Source: Lichenicoccus sp964247695 (GTDB lineage: Bacteria > Pseudomonadota > Alphaproteobacteria > Acetobacterales > Acetobacteraceae). From it: 64,000 nt of DNA. The position numbers were made by a program, and so were the translations under genes. Location of the stretch: assembly GCA_964247695.1 (NCBI GenBank), contig CAXTVI010000014.1, positions 28,013 through 92,012 of the forward strand, written 5' to 3'. Of this stretch, positions 9,359 to 17,889 are shown piece by piece (positions within the stretch are counted from its first letter, which is position 1; each line of letters starts with the position of its first letter). Under the pieces are notes generated by a model. The model was not told the origin of the DNA. It made no database searches and worked only from the letters and a program-made list of their open reading frames with translations.

Positions 9359-9994
9359 TCAGGTACCGGAGAAGCTCTGAGTCTTCTTTTTGAGGCTTTC
9401 GATCAGAGGCGTAGCATTCCCGGACGACAAGGTCGAACCGAAATCGGAACGTTGCACCGCGACCTGACTGATATGCCCGTCAAGCAGCACATCGACTGCC
9501 TGCCAGCCCTGCGGGAACTGCCGCATGACGTAGTCCACCTCGGTCGGAGCGCCTCCCGCGCTTGCGATCTGCGTCTGCACGATCCGGTCCGAGCCGTATG
9601 GCGATGGGCGGCTGCCCGGAAGGACCTTGAGAGTGTCGTCGTTGCCGCTGAAATTCGAGACATAGCGCGCGACGGTAAAGTCCCGGAACGCCTGCAGGAG
9701 CTGCTGCTTCTGATCGGGCGGCAGCGCGCGATAGCGCAGCCCGACCGAGCTCTGCAGGATGGTCGGGATGCTGAGTGCCTGGTCGACGGAGGGAGCGAGT
9801 TCCTGCGACCGCTGCGCGAACGGCTCGGACGCATGCTGTCCGGTTTGCCCGAGTGCCGCATAGAGCCGGGTGATCGGCGCGGCGGCGCCGGCATCGCCCT
9901 CCGCCGCCGCGTGCGCGGGTGCCACGCAGGACAGCAGCAGACCCAGTGCACCCGCGAGGAGCGCACCGGAAGGAGGAACGGACCGCATCGACAT
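9359..9994 (-). CDS. hpnM: Hopanoid-associated MlaC-like periplasmic protein HpnM
   Basis: A 211-residue exported protein with a signal peptide ending near AHAAAEG (about residue 32) and an MlaC/Ttg2D fold, the periplasmic lipid shuttle family. Conserved features are the RYALP-like stretch, FRDFTVARYVSNF, and VDYVMRQFPQGWQAVDVLLDG. HpnM probably takes part in transport of hopanoids or other lipids between membranes. Its start codon overlaps the dxs stop as TGATG (1 bp), so it is translationally coupled to dxs. A second ATG two codons in is an alternative start. Confidence 0.9.
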   Translation of the reverse strand: MSMRSVPPSGALLAGALGLLLSCVAPAHAAAEGDAGAAAPITRLYAALGQTGQHASEPFAQRSQELAPSVDQALSIPTILQSSVGLRYRALPPDQKQQLLQAFRDFTVARYVSNFSGNDDTLKVLPGSRPSPYGSDRIVQTQIASAGGAPTEVDYVMRQFPQGWQAVDVLLDGHISQVAVQRSDFGSTLSSGNATPLIESLKKKTQSFSGT

Positions 9995-12084
9995 CAGGAT
10001 GTCGGGCCGGAGCGTCCGACCGACAAGCCCTCGGCGAGTGCGTCCGATACGCCGAGCGCGCGCAGCGCCATCTGCACGACATGGCGCGGCGACAGGCCAG
10101 CCTGGGCAATTTGGGCCGCCGGCGTGTTGTGGTCGATCAGGATATCCGGCAGCGTCATCGGCCGGAACCGCACATTGTCGAGCAGCCCGGCATGCGCGAG
10201 ATGGTGCATGACGGCCGAGCCGAACCCGCCGGCAGCCCCTTCCTCCACGGTGATCAGCACCGCGTGGTTGCGGGCAAGCTGCTCGATCAGCGCGGTGTCG
10301 AGCGGCTTCATGAAACGGGCATCCACCACGGTCGGGGGCAGCCCACGGGCCGCCAGCTCGTCGGCGGCGCGCAGCACGTCGTCGAGGCGGGTGCCGAGGC
10401 TGAGCAGCGCAATGCCGCCCTTCTCGCGACCGCTCTGTCGGCCGGCCTCGCGCAGCACCCGGCCGCGCCCGATCTCGATGATCTCGCCATGCGCGGGCAG
10501 CGCCAGCCCGCTGCCGTTGCCGCGCGGATAGCGCAGCGCGATCGGCCCGGCGTCAAAGGCGGCGGAGGTTGCCGTCATGTGCAGCAGCTCGAGCTCGTCG
10601 GACGGCGCCATGATGGTCATGTTGGGCAGGCAGCCGAGATAGTTCAGGTCGAACGAGCCGGCATGGGTGGCGCCGTCGGCGCCCACCAGCCCGGCGCGGT
10701 CGATGGCGAAGCGCACCGGCAGGTTCTGCAGCACCACGTCGTGCACGACCTGGTCGTAGGCGCGCTGCAGGAAGGTGGAGTAGATCGCGCAGAACGGCCG
10801 GAGGCCCTCGGTGGCCATGCCGGCGGCGAACGTCACCGCATGCTGCTCGGCGATGCCGACATCGAAGAAGCGGTCCGGGAACCGCTTGGCGAACTTTTCA
10901 AGTCCGGTGCCGGACGGCATGGCGGCGGTGATCGCCACGATCTTCGGATCGGCCTCGGCGGCGGCCAGCAGGCCCTGCGCGAACACCGAGGTGTAGGTCG
11001 GCGGTCCCGGCGGCGCCTTGGTCTGCTCGCCGGTGATGACGTTGAACTTGGAGACGGCGTGGAACTTGTCGCCCGAGGCTTCGGCTGGCGCGTAGCCGCG
11101 GCCCTTCTGGGTGATGACGTGCAGCAGCACCGGACCCTGCTCGTCCGCCTCGCGCAGGTTGCGCAGGATCGGCAGCAGGTGGTCCATGTTGTGGCCGTCC
11201 ACCGGGCCGACATAGTAGAAGCCCAGCTCCTCGAACAGCGTGCCGCCGGTCAAGATGCCGCGGGCGAACTCGTCGGCGCGCTTGGCGGTGCGCTCGATCG
11301 GATGCGGCAGGCGCTTCGCGACCCGGCCGGCGAAGTCGCGCAGGTTCAGGAACGAGCGCGACGACATCAGCCGCGACAGGTAGTTGCTCATCGCGCCGAC
11401 CGGCGGCGCGATAGACATCTCGTTGTCGTTCAGCACCACGATCAGGCGGGCGCCCGACGAACCGGCATTGTTCATCGCCTCGTAGGCCATGCCGGCGGAG
11501 ATGGCGCCATCGCCGATCACCGCGATCACGTGCCGGTCCCTCATCGAAGGATCTTCCCCGGCCAGCAGGTCGTGCGCCGTCGCCATCCCGAGGCCGGCCG
11601 AGATCGAGGTCGAGGAGTGCGCCGCGCCGAACGGGTCGTATTCGCTCTCCGAGCGGCGGGTGAAGCCGGACAGGCCGCCCGGCTGGCGCAGCGTGCGGAT
11701 GCGGTCGCGACGCTCGGTCAGGATCTTGTGCGGGTAGGTCTGGTGGCCGACATCCCAGATCAGCCGGTCGCGCGGCGTGTCGAACACCGCGTGCAACGCT
11801 ACCGTCAGCTCGACCACGCCGAGCGAGGCCCCGAGGTGGCCGCCGGTGGTAGAGACGGTGTCGAGGGTCTCGGCGCGCAGCTCGTCGGCGACCTGGCTCA
11901 GCTGCTCGGCGGACAGGTTGCGCAGGTCGAGCGGCGAACGGATGCGGTCGAGCATCGGCGTGCGCGGGGAGCCATCGGCATTCCGGCCAACGCCGCTCTC
12001 GACCGGCCTGAGCTTGCCGTCGCGCGCGGAGCGATCATGCGAAGAACTGGCGGCAGAGGGGGTGGCGGGGTGCTTGTGGTCCAT
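9994..12084 (-). CDS. dxs: 1-deoxy-D-xylulose-5-phosphate synthase
   Basis: A 696-residue thiamine diphosphate enzyme catalysing the first step of the MEP isoprenoid pathway from pyruvate and glyceraldehyde 3-phosphate. The ThDP-binding motif GDGAISAGMAYEAMNN, the GHQTYPHKILTER segment and the transketolase-type EQHAVTFAAGMA motif are visible. The N-terminal 43 residues before MLDRIRSP are a hydrophilic extension. The ATG at 12084 is supported by AGGGAA upstream. It heads the hopanoid operon, which suggests that precursor supply and hopanoid synthesis are co-expressed. hpnH is transcribed divergently from 12431. Confidence 0.97.
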   Translation of the reverse strand: MDHKHPATPSAASSSHDRSARDGKLRPVESGVGRNADGSPRTPMLDRIRSPLDLRNLSAEQLSQVADELRAETLDTVSTTGGHLGASLGVVELTVALHAVFDTPRDRLIWDVGHQTYPHKILTERRDRIRTLRQPGGLSGFTRRSESEYDPFGAAHSSTSISAGLGMATAHDLLAGEDPSMRDRHVIAVIGDGAISAGMAYEAMNNAGSSGARLIVVLNDNEMSIAPPVGAMSNYLSRLMSSRSFLNLRDFAGRVAKRLPHPIERTAKRADEFARGILTGGTLFEELGFYYVGPVDGHNMDHLLPILRNLREADEQGPVLLHVITQKGRGYAPAEASGDKFHAVSKFNVITGEQTKAPPGPPTYTSVFAQGLLAAAEADPKIVAITAAMPSGTGLEKFAKRFPDRFFDVGIAEQHAVTFAAGMATEGLRPFCAIYSTFLQRAYDQVVHDVVLQNLPVRFAIDRAGLVGADGATHAGSFDLNYLGCLPNMTIMAPSDELELLHMTATSAAFDAGPIALRYPRGNGSGLALPAHGEIIEIGRGRVLREAGRQSGREKGGIALLSLGTRLDDVLRAADELAARGLPPTVVDARFMKPLDTALIEQLARNHAVLITVEEGAAGGFGSAVMHHLAHAGLLDNVRFRPMTLPDILIDHNTPAAQIAQAGLSPRHVVQMALRALGVSDALAEGLSVGRSGPTS

Positions 12085-12430
12085 CGATCAGTTCCCTCTC
12101 GTGCCCGCTGTCATCATAGCCCAGCAGTCATGAAACCCAACCGCCCCCAGCTAGAGCCCGCGGCCGATGAACGTCCATGCCCTGGATTCGGGTGAGCCCG
12201 AATGGCGCTTCTAGACACAAACATGCCGGATTTGCCAGACACGCCTGGAATACTGTTGCTCTATTGCCACATCGAGCCCCCTGGAGATGCAGTTGCCGAT
12301 GATTGCGGGACGTTGCACCCCTAGTCTATGAACTCGCCTGGGCAGTCCGGGCCCATTCAGACCATGTGGTGCGGCGCTCAGGCGCCCCCAGCAGACCGGC
12401 CGCGGGCGCCGGCACAGGAGCGGAGTTCCA
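12085..12430. promoter_or_regulatory. Divergent dxs / hpnH intergenic region
   Basis: 346 bp between the divergent starts of dxs and hpnH, so promoters for both are expected here. Most of the region is non-coding; a short ORF overlapping the hpnH start is a shadow. A perfect 7-bp inverted repeat with a TGAG loop (12186-12203) and a GGCGC/GCGCC inverted repeat (12373-12386) are the only structured elements I see. No clear -35/-10 pair was assigned. The hpnH start has GGAG upstream of its ATG. Confidence 0.5.
12186..12203. promoter_or_regulatory. Palindrome ATTCGGG-TGAG-CCCGAAT
   Basis: Perfect 7-bp inverted repeat with a 4-nt centre, 102 bp upstream of the dxs start and 228 bp upstream of the hpnH start. 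It could be an operator for a dimeric regulator controlling both directions, or a hairpin in the hpnH leader. The function is inference only. Confidence 0.35.
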
Positions 12431-13603
12431 ATGGCCGTACCGTTGATGCAGGCAGTGAGGGTGGGCGCCTACGTCGTCAAGCAGCACATCAAGGGGCGCA
12501 AGCGCTACCCGCTGGTGTTGATGCTAGAGCCGTTGTTCCGCTGCAACCTCGCCTGCGCCGGCTGCGGCAAAATCGACTACCCTGCGCCGATCCTGAACCA
12601 GCGCTTGTCGGTGCAGGAATGCCTTGATGCGGATACCGAGTGCGGCGCGCCGGTGATTGCGGTGGCTGGCGGCGAGCCGCTGCTGCACAAGGAGATGCCG
12701 CAGATCATCAGCGGGCTGCTCGCTCGCAGGAAGTACGTGTACCTTTGCACGAACGCGCTGCTGCTCGAGAAGAAGATGGATGACTACCAGCCGCATCCAT
12801 ACTTCTCCTGGGACGTGCACCTGGACGGCGACCAGTCCATGCACGACCAGTCGGTCTGCCAGGACGGTGTGTTCGACCGCGCGGTGGCGGCGATCCGAAA
12901 GGCCAAGGCGCGCGGCTTCCGGGTCTCGATCAACTGCACCCTGTTCGATGGCGCCGATCCCAAGCGGGTCGCCGACTTCTTCGACGAGGTGATGGCGATG
13001 GGCGTGGACGGCATCATGACCGCGCCGGGCTATGCCTACGAGCGCGCGCCCGACCAGGCCCACTTCCTGAACCGCCAGAAGACCAAGCAGCTGTTCCGCG
13101 ACATCTTCCGCCTCGGCAAGGGCAAGAAGTGGAAGTTCACGCAGTCGCCGCTGTTCCTGAACTTCCTGGCAGGCAACGAGACCTACCATTGCACCCCGTG
13201 GGGCAAGCCGCTGCGCAACGTGTTCGGCTGGCAGCGGCCCTGCTACCTGCTGGGCGAGGGCTATGCGTCGAGCTTCAAGGAGCTGATGGACGACACCGCC
13301 TGGGAGCAGTACGGCACCGGCAACTACGAGAAGTGCGCCGACTGCATGGTGCATTCAGGCTACGAGTCCACCGCGGTGATGGATGCGGTCAAGCGGCCCC
13401 TGCACATCCTCAAGGTGGCGCTGAAGGGTCCGCAGACCGAGGGCGAGATGGCGCCCGAGATCTCCCTCGAGCACCAGCGCCCGGCGGAATACGTGTTCAG
13501 CAAGCATGTCGACGACGCCATGGCTGAGATCAAGGCGAAGAAGCCGGCCAAGGGTCCGGTGGTGAAGCGGGTCGCGTCGGAGACGGCCGACGCGGCAGAC
13601 TGA
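12431..13603 (+). CDS. hpnH: Adenosylhopane synthase, radical SAM protein HpnH
   Basis: A 390-residue radical SAM enzyme that joins a 5'-deoxyadenosyl group to diploptene to give adenosylhopane, the first step of hopanoid side-chain extension. The cluster motif is CNLACAGC with cysteines at 38, 42 and 45. A further cysteine-containing C-terminal region (CTPWGKP, CYLLGEGY, CADCMVHSGYE) and a DUF3463-like tail are typical of HpnH. The start is supported by GGAG upstream. It is divergent from dxs. The nucleosidase HpnG, expected next in the pathway, is not in this window. Confidence 0.96.
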   Translation: MAVPLMQAVRVGAYVVKQHIKGRKRYPLVLMLEPLFRCNLACAGCGKIDYPAPILNQRLSVQECLDADTECGAPVIAVAGGEPLLHKEMPQIISGLLARRKYVYLCTNALLLEKKMDDYQPHPYFSWDVHLDGDQSMHDQSVCQDGVFDRAVAAIRKAKARGFRVSINCTLFDGADPKRVADFFDEVMAMGVDGIMTAPGYAYERAPDQAHFLNRQKTKQLFRDIFRLGKGKKWKFTQSPLFLNFLAGNETYHCTPWGKPLRNVFGWQRPCYLLGEGYASSFKELMDDTAWEQYGTGNYEKCADCMVHSGYESTAVMDAVKRPLHILKVALKGPQTEGEMAPEISLEHQRPAEYVFSKHVDDAMAEIKAKKPAKGPVVKRVASETADAAD

Positions 13604-13672
13604 CGTTGGGGGAGGTGCCTGAGGGCGTCTCCCCAACTGGTGTGTCATAGCCCGCACCCATAGGATGCGGGC

Positions 13673-14962
13673 ATGTTCCTCTCCGTCGTACTCGTGCTGT
13701 TGCTGGTGCTGCTCAACGGCGTCTTCGCCATGGGTGAGCTGGCGCTGATCTCCGCGCGCCGGCCGCGTCTCGCCGTGCTCGAGCGTCGCGGAGTGCCGGG
13801 AGCGGATCGGGCCCGCAAGCTCGCCGAGGACCCGCAGCGGTTCCTGCCCACCGTGCAGGTCGGCATCACCCTGGTCAGCATCATCGAGGGCACCTTCGGC
13901 GGCGCGCGCATCGCCTCCTCGTTGACCCCCTACCTCGCCGAGATTCCCCTGCTGCGCCCGTTCGCCCGCGAGCTGGCGCTGACCCTGGTGGTCATCGTGA
14001 TCACCGCCCTGATGCTGGTGCTGGGCGAACTGGTGCCCAAGCAGCTTGCCCTGCGTCGCCCGGAGGTGATCGCGGCCCGGCTCGCGCTGCCGCTCGTGGT
14101 GCTGTCGCGAGCGGCGACGCCGGCGGTCTGGCTGCTGAGCCGGTCGTCCTCCCTGGTGCTCCGGCTGGCCGGAATCAAGCGCGAGCCGCGCCAGGTGGTA
14201 ACCGAGGAGGAACTGCGCGCGGTGCTCGCCGAGGGTGCCCAGGCCGGGGTGTTCGAGGTGGAGGAGCGCAACATGATCGAGCGGCTGCTGCGCCTCGCCG
14301 ACCGGCCGGTGCGCGCCATCATGACGCCGCGCAACGAGCTGTCCTGGATAGAGCGCCATGCCGGCCGCGAGGAGATCGTGGCGGCGCTGAAGACCGGCAT
14401 GCATACCCGCCTCGTGGTCTGCGACGGCGACGTGGACGATCCGGTCGGCGTCATCCTGGTCAAGGACGCGCTCGACCTGATGCTGGACGGGCACGAGCTG
14501 TCGGTGGATGCGCTGATGCGCGCGCCGCAGGTGGTGCCCGAGACGATCAGCGCTTTCGACGCCCTGGAGCGGCTGCGCGGGCTGCCGGTCGGCCTGCTGC
14601 TGGTGCTCGACGAGTACGGCAGCTTCGAGGGCATCGTCACCAGCGCCGACGTGTTCGCCGCCATCGTCGGCGACCATGCCGAGCCCGGCGTGGCGCCGGT
14701 GCAGCCGCACGCGCATGACGGCGTGATCAGCCTGGACGGCACCCTCGCCGCCGACGAGGTCAAGGACCGGCTGCTGCTGGGAGACCTGCCGGCGGAGGGC
14801 AGCTACCACACCCTGGCCGGGCTGATCCTGGCGCTGCTGCGCCGGGTTCCGGCGGTCGGCGACAAGGTGGCGTTTTCGGGCTGGATGTTCGAGGTTGTGG
14901 AGATGGACGGCAGGCGGGTGCAGCGCGTCCGGGCCAGCCGCCAGACGCTTGCAGAGAATTAG
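13673..14962 (+). CDS. CorC/HlyC-type membrane protein (DUF21-CBS)
   Basis: A 429-residue inner membrane protein with the CNNM/DUF21 transmembrane domain (residues 1-190, including FAMGELALISARRPRL and GELVPKQLALRRPE), a tandem CBS-domain region (about 200-330, with RAIMTPRNELSW and LLLVLDEYGSFEGIVT), and a C-terminal CorC_HlyC domain. Members of this family are linked to Mg2+/Co2+ efflux or homeostasis; the older name hemolysin is not informative. It starts 69 bp after hpnH on the same strand, with AGGATGCGGGC before the ATG. A functional link to hopanoids is not evident. Confidence 0.88.
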   Translation: MFLSVVLVLLLVLLNGVFAMGELALISARRPRLAVLERRGVPGADRARKLAEDPQRFLPTVQVGITLVSIIEGTFGGARIASSLTPYLAEIPLLRPFARELALTLVVIVITALMLVLGELVPKQLALRRPEVIAARLALPLVVLSRAATPAVWLLSRSSSLVLRLAGIKREPRQVVTEEELRAVLAEGAQAGVFEVEERNMIERLLRLADRPVRAIMTPRNELSWIERHAGREEIVAALKTGMHTRLVVCDGDVDDPVGVILVKDALDLMLDGHELSVDALMRAPQVVPETISAFDALERLRGLPVGLLLVLDEYGSFEGIVTSADVFAAIVGDHAEPGVAPVQPHAHDGVISLDGTLAADEVKDRLLLGDLPAEGSYHTLAGLILALLRRVPAVGDKVAFSGWMFEVVEMDGRRVQRVRASRQTLAEN

Positions 14963-15011
14963 GGTGCTCGCAGAAAATCGGATCCAGGCTTCTGAAGACG
15001 GGAGAACGGTC

Positions 15012-15785
15012 GTGGTGAAGGGTGGTGGCAGGTTCGTCTGGTACGAGTTGCTGACGAGCGATCCGGAGGCGGCGGTGGGATTCTACCGCGCCGTGATCGG
15101 CTGGGACGCGCATCTCTCGCCGACGCCCGGCTCGCGCTACACGCTCCTGAGCGTGGGCGAGACGCCGGTGGCGGGGCTGCTGGAACTGCCCGCCTCGGCT
15201 CGCGCGATCGGCGCGCGGCCGGCCTGGCACGGCTATGTCGGGGTCGCCGACCTCGATGCAGCACTCGCGGAGCTGGGCGAGGCTGGCGGCGGGATCTATC
15301 GCGCCGCCGAGGCGATCCCGGACGTCGGCCGCTTCGCCGTCGTGCACGATCCCGAGGGTGCTCCCTTCACCCTGTTCGAGCCGCCTTCGGACGGGCGGGC
15401 CATGCCGACGCCGCAACGCAGGCCGGGCGAGGTCGGCTGGCACGAACTGCACGCAGACGATCTCGACGGCGCCTTCGGGTTCTACTCCGGCCTGTTCGGC
15501 TGGACCCGGGAAGCCGCCATCGACATGGGCCCGATGGGTCCGTACCAGCTCTTCGCCACCGGGGGCGAAGCCGTCGGCGGCATGATGCGGCGTGCCGGGC
15601 CGATGCCGGGACCGTTCTGGATCTACTACTTCATCGTGGATGGCGTCGCGGCGGCCGTGGCCCGCGTCGTGACGGCGGGCGGCCAGGTCGTGCAGCCGCC
15701 GCGCGAGGTTCCGGGGGGCGCCTGGATTGCCCAGTGCGCGGATCCGCAGGGCGCATTGTTCGCGGTCACAGGCATGGCTCCCTGA
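15012..15785 (+). CDS. VOC family protein with two glyoxalase-like domains
   Basis: A 257-residue protein made of two vicinal-oxygen-chelate domains of about 120 residues each. The first begins FVWYELLTSDPEAAVGFY and the second WHELHADDLDGAFGFY; each ends in a strand resembling AVVHDPEGAPFTLFEPP or AQCADPQGALFAVTG. This duplicated arrangement is common in proteins annotated as glyoxalase/bleomycin-resistance-like, and the substrate is unknown. I chose the GTG at 15012 (the next codon is also GTG), preceded by GGGAG at 15000-15004; the upstream frame runs back into the CorC-like gene. Confidence 0.85.
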   Translation: MVKGGGRFVWYELLTSDPEAAVGFYRAVIGWDAHLSPTPGSRYTLLSVGETPVAGLLELPASARAIGARPAWHGYVGVADLDAALAELGEAGGGIYRAAEAIPDVGRFAVVHDPEGAPFTLFEPPSDGRAMPTPQRRPGEVGWHELHADDLDGAFGFYSGLFGWTREAAIDMGPMGPYQLFATGGEAVGGMMRRAGPMPGPFWIYYFIVDGVAAAVARVVTAGGQVVQPPREVPGGAWIAQCADPQGALFAVTGMAP

Positions 15786-16231
15786 GCAGTCGATACGGGC
15801 TCGAGATCCGCGGCGCCGGCCTGCAGGAGGCGGCCGGGGTGTCGGAGTTGCTGGGCCTGGCAGGGATCGAGATCGCGTCGCAGGACGTCGGGCAGCGTCT
15901 GGAGGCGATCAGACAGGGCAGCGGGACCGCCCTGGTCGCGCTGGCCTGGGGACCGCCGAGCGGGATCGTGGTGCTGCACTGGTACCGGACGCTGCGGTCC
16001 GCAACCCCGGTGGCGCAGATCAGCCTGCTGCTGGTGGCGCCCGACGAGCGCCGCCGCGGCATCGGTCGGCTGCTGGTGAAGGCGGCTGCACAGGCGGCCC
16101 GTAGCGCCGGCTGCGACGTACTGGAGGTAGCCACGACCGCCGGGCAGCCCGGCCTGACCGGCTTCTGCCTGGCCACCGGCTTCACCGTCGCCGGCGCATG
16201 CTACCTGCGGCCCCTGCGCAAGGGCGGTTGA
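15734..16231 (+). CDS. GNAT family N-acetyltransferase
   Basis: Acetyltransferase of the GNAT superfamily, about 165 residues from a GTG at 15734 that overlaps the VOC gene by 52 bp. The real start may be further in, since sequence resembling the fold begins only around LEIRGAGLQEAAGV. The acetyl-CoA-binding motif A is ISLLLVAPDERRRGIGRLL, followed by AARSAGCDVLEV and GFCLATGF (motif B). The substrate is unknown. It is read in the same direction as the VOC gene and is likely coupled to it. Confidence 0.8.
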   Translation: MRGSAGRIVRGHRHGSLSSRYGLEIRGAGLQEAAGVSELLGLAGIEIASQDVGQRLEAIRQGSGTALVALAWGPPSGIVVLHWYRTLRSATPVAQISLLLVAPDERRRGIGRLLVKAAAQAARSAGCDVLEVATTAGQPGLTGFCLATGFTVAGACYLRPLRKGG

Positions 16232-16235
16232 CCGG

Positions 16236-17429
16236 TCAGGCCAGACGGTTGCGGGCCTGACGGTCTATGGCCTCGTCGAACGCGGCAATCGACCAGCCCT
16301 CGGCCAGTGCCCGCCGCATCAGTGTGGCCTGGCTGTCCGGCGCCAGGCCGCCGACCGGCGGGTCGCGGTCGAGGTTGGTCGGGAACGCGTAGCCCTCTGC
16401 GCAGGCCGCGATGGCGTTGGCAGCCTCGGTCTCTGACAACCTCCCGCCGGCGCGCAGCAAGAGCAGAGCGGGGTAGAGCGCCTGGCTCATGCGGGTCCGG
16501 TCGACCGTCTCCATCGCGCGGCCATAGGCGGACGAGACCTGCAGCAGGTTGGCCATGCGCCGGATGTCGGTAGAGCGGTTATGTCCGGCGGCGTGGAACA
16601 GGGCAGGGTTGAAGAACACCGCGTCGCCCTTGCCGAGCTGCAACTGGACATGGTGCGCCTCGAAATAGTCCCGGAACTCCGGCCGACCGGTCGCAAGATA
16701 GCCCGGCTCGTAGCCCTGCGAATATGGCAGGTACAGCGTCGGACCGCTTTCCGGCGGCATGTCGCAATGCGCCACCGCGCCCTGCAGGGTCAGCAACGGC
16801 GACATCCGGTGGACGTGCGCCGGATAGCGCTCGATCGCCGCCGGCGACTGGAAGCCGAGATGGTAGTCGCGATGCGCCGCCTGCGCGGCACCCCCGGGAT
16901 TGACGCAGTTGACCTGCGAGGTGACCTGGTACGCCGGCCCGAGCCAGGCCTCGCTGACCAGCGCGATCGCCTCGTTGCCGTAATATGCTGCGAACAGTTC
17001 CGGATCGCGCAGGCAGAGCTTTTCCAGCGCGTTCCAGACCCGGTCGTTGGCACCGGGCCGGGCGAAATGGTCGGCGGCGACGCGGCCGGCTTCGCGCTCG
17101 GCCGCGATCATCTCGCCGAAGCGCGCGGTCGCCGCATCGATCACCGCGAGGTCGGCGAAGGCGTGCCGGAAGGCGACGATGCCGGGGCCGTCCAGCATCG
17201 CGTCCGACCATTCGGCGAGCAGGGTCCGCCGGGCCTCCGCGTCCTCGGCCGCCCGCCGGATCGCCGCGCCATCATAGACCGGCACGTTGCCGGCGATCTC
17301 GGCCGCGAGCGGATAGTCGGCGGCTTCGGTGACGCGCGATTGCAGGCGCCCGAACTCCTCGATGTCGCAATCAGCTTCCCGCAGCCAACGGCGTCGCCGC
17401 CGGATCTCTGGCAGGTTGTCGGCCTTCAT
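16236..17429 (-). CDS. Phytanoyl-CoA dioxygenase (PhyH) family protein
   Basis: A 397-residue protein resembling Fe(II)/2-oxoglutarate-dependent PhyH dioxygenases. The double-stranded beta-helix iron ligands are probably H186 and D188 (AAHRDYHLGFQ) and a distal His at 279 or 283 (NPALFHAAGHNRS), with the following Arg of HNRS as the 2-oxoglutarate contact. The substrate is unknown. The start is the ATG at 17429 with GGAGA upstream; the longer frame to 17519 has no ribosome site and arginine-rich non-homologous sequence. It is convergent with the GNAT gene (4-bp gap). Confidence 0.8.
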   Translation of the reverse strand: MKADNLPEIRRRRRWLREADCDIEEFGRLQSRVTEAADYPLAAEIAGNVPVYDGAAIRRAAEDAEARRTLLAEWSDAMLDGPGIVAFRHAFADLAVIDAATARFGEMIAAEREAGRVAADHFARPGANDRVWNALEKLCLRDPELFAAYYGNEAIALVSEAWLGPAYQVTSQVNCVNPGGAAQAAHRDYHLGFQSPAAIERYPAHVHRMSPLLTLQGAVAHCDMPPESGPTLYLPYSQGYEPGYLATGRPEFRDYFEAHHVQLQLGKGDAVFFNPALFHAAGHNRSTDIRRMANLLQVSSAYGRAMETVDRTRMSQALYPALLLLRAGGRLSETEAANAIAACAEGYAFPTNLDRDPPVGGLAPDSQATLMRRALAEGWSIAAFDEAIDRQARNRLA

Positions 17430-17781
17430 GGCGTCTTCTCCGTGCTGTGCCCGATGCCCTGAGTGGAACCATAACGCCCCGCGCGGTCCGCGCCTCGCCG
17501 AACTCACGAAAACCACCATACTGGCCGTCGCTCCGGCGAAGGACCCGAGAGACGTGCGCGGTCAGGTCGTCTATGACCGCTGCGTAAGCCTGATCGAGAC
17601 CCGGCAGGCCTTGGAGCGCTCTTGTCTATGCCGGTCGCGGCGAGGCGATCGGGCTATCGGAACAAGGTAGCAACGACCGGTGTTCCTGGTTTCATCCCGA
17701 AGAGCAGCTGAATCACCTTCAGATAGCCGGCGTGCGACGACGCCGCTATTCGAAACCCGATGAGCAGGGGGATGCCACGCC
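17430..17781. other. Intergenic region upstream of the PhyH-type gene
   Basis: About 350 bp without a convincing gene. Several short open frames occur on both strands, but none has a ribosome binding site together with recognisable protein sequence. A 47-codon minus-strand frame ending near 17669 with LKVIQLLFGMKPG looks protein-like but could be chance. The right end adjoins the NTF2-like remnant, so this stretch may be decayed coding DNA. Confidence 0.4.
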
Positions 17782-17889
17782 GTGCCTGGAAACGAGCTCA
17801 GAGGAGCCCCCGATCGCCACTGGGCCGCGGCCGACGCGAACGACTTCGACGGCGAGCACGCGATCTACCGGGAGGATGCCCTGCTTTAA
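17782..17889 (+). pseudogene. Remnant of an NTF2-like (SnoaL-type) protein gene
   Basis: A 35-codon frame from GTG 17782 to TAA 17887-17889. It encodes HWAAADANDFDGEHAIYRED, which strongly resembles the N-terminal helix of the nuclear transport factor 2/SnoaL-like family (usually 120-140 residues and continuing with an EYPQSGERI-type strand). The frame stops directly after DALL, so only the first quarter of the fold remains, and downstream sequence belongs to the convergent ion-channel gene, which it overlaps by 4 bp. This is most simply a truncated gene. The assignment comes from motif memory and was not searched. Confidence 0.55.

Noticed and set aside
9919..12195. 758-codon plus-strand frame opposite dxs
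   Set aside because: Antisense of dxs; no domain and biased composition.
12328..12627. 99-codon frame overlapping the hpnH start
   Set aside because: It runs out of frame through the radical SAM cluster motif of hpnH and has no ribosome site.
13355..14809. 484-codon minus-strand frame opposite hpnH and the CorC-like gene
   Set aside because: Antisense shadow rich in Gln, Arg and His.
17540..17680. 47-codon minus-strand frame ending in LKVIQLLFGMKPGTPV
   Set aside because: Looks protein-like but is short, has an upstream stop and no ribosome site, and gives no family that I can name.
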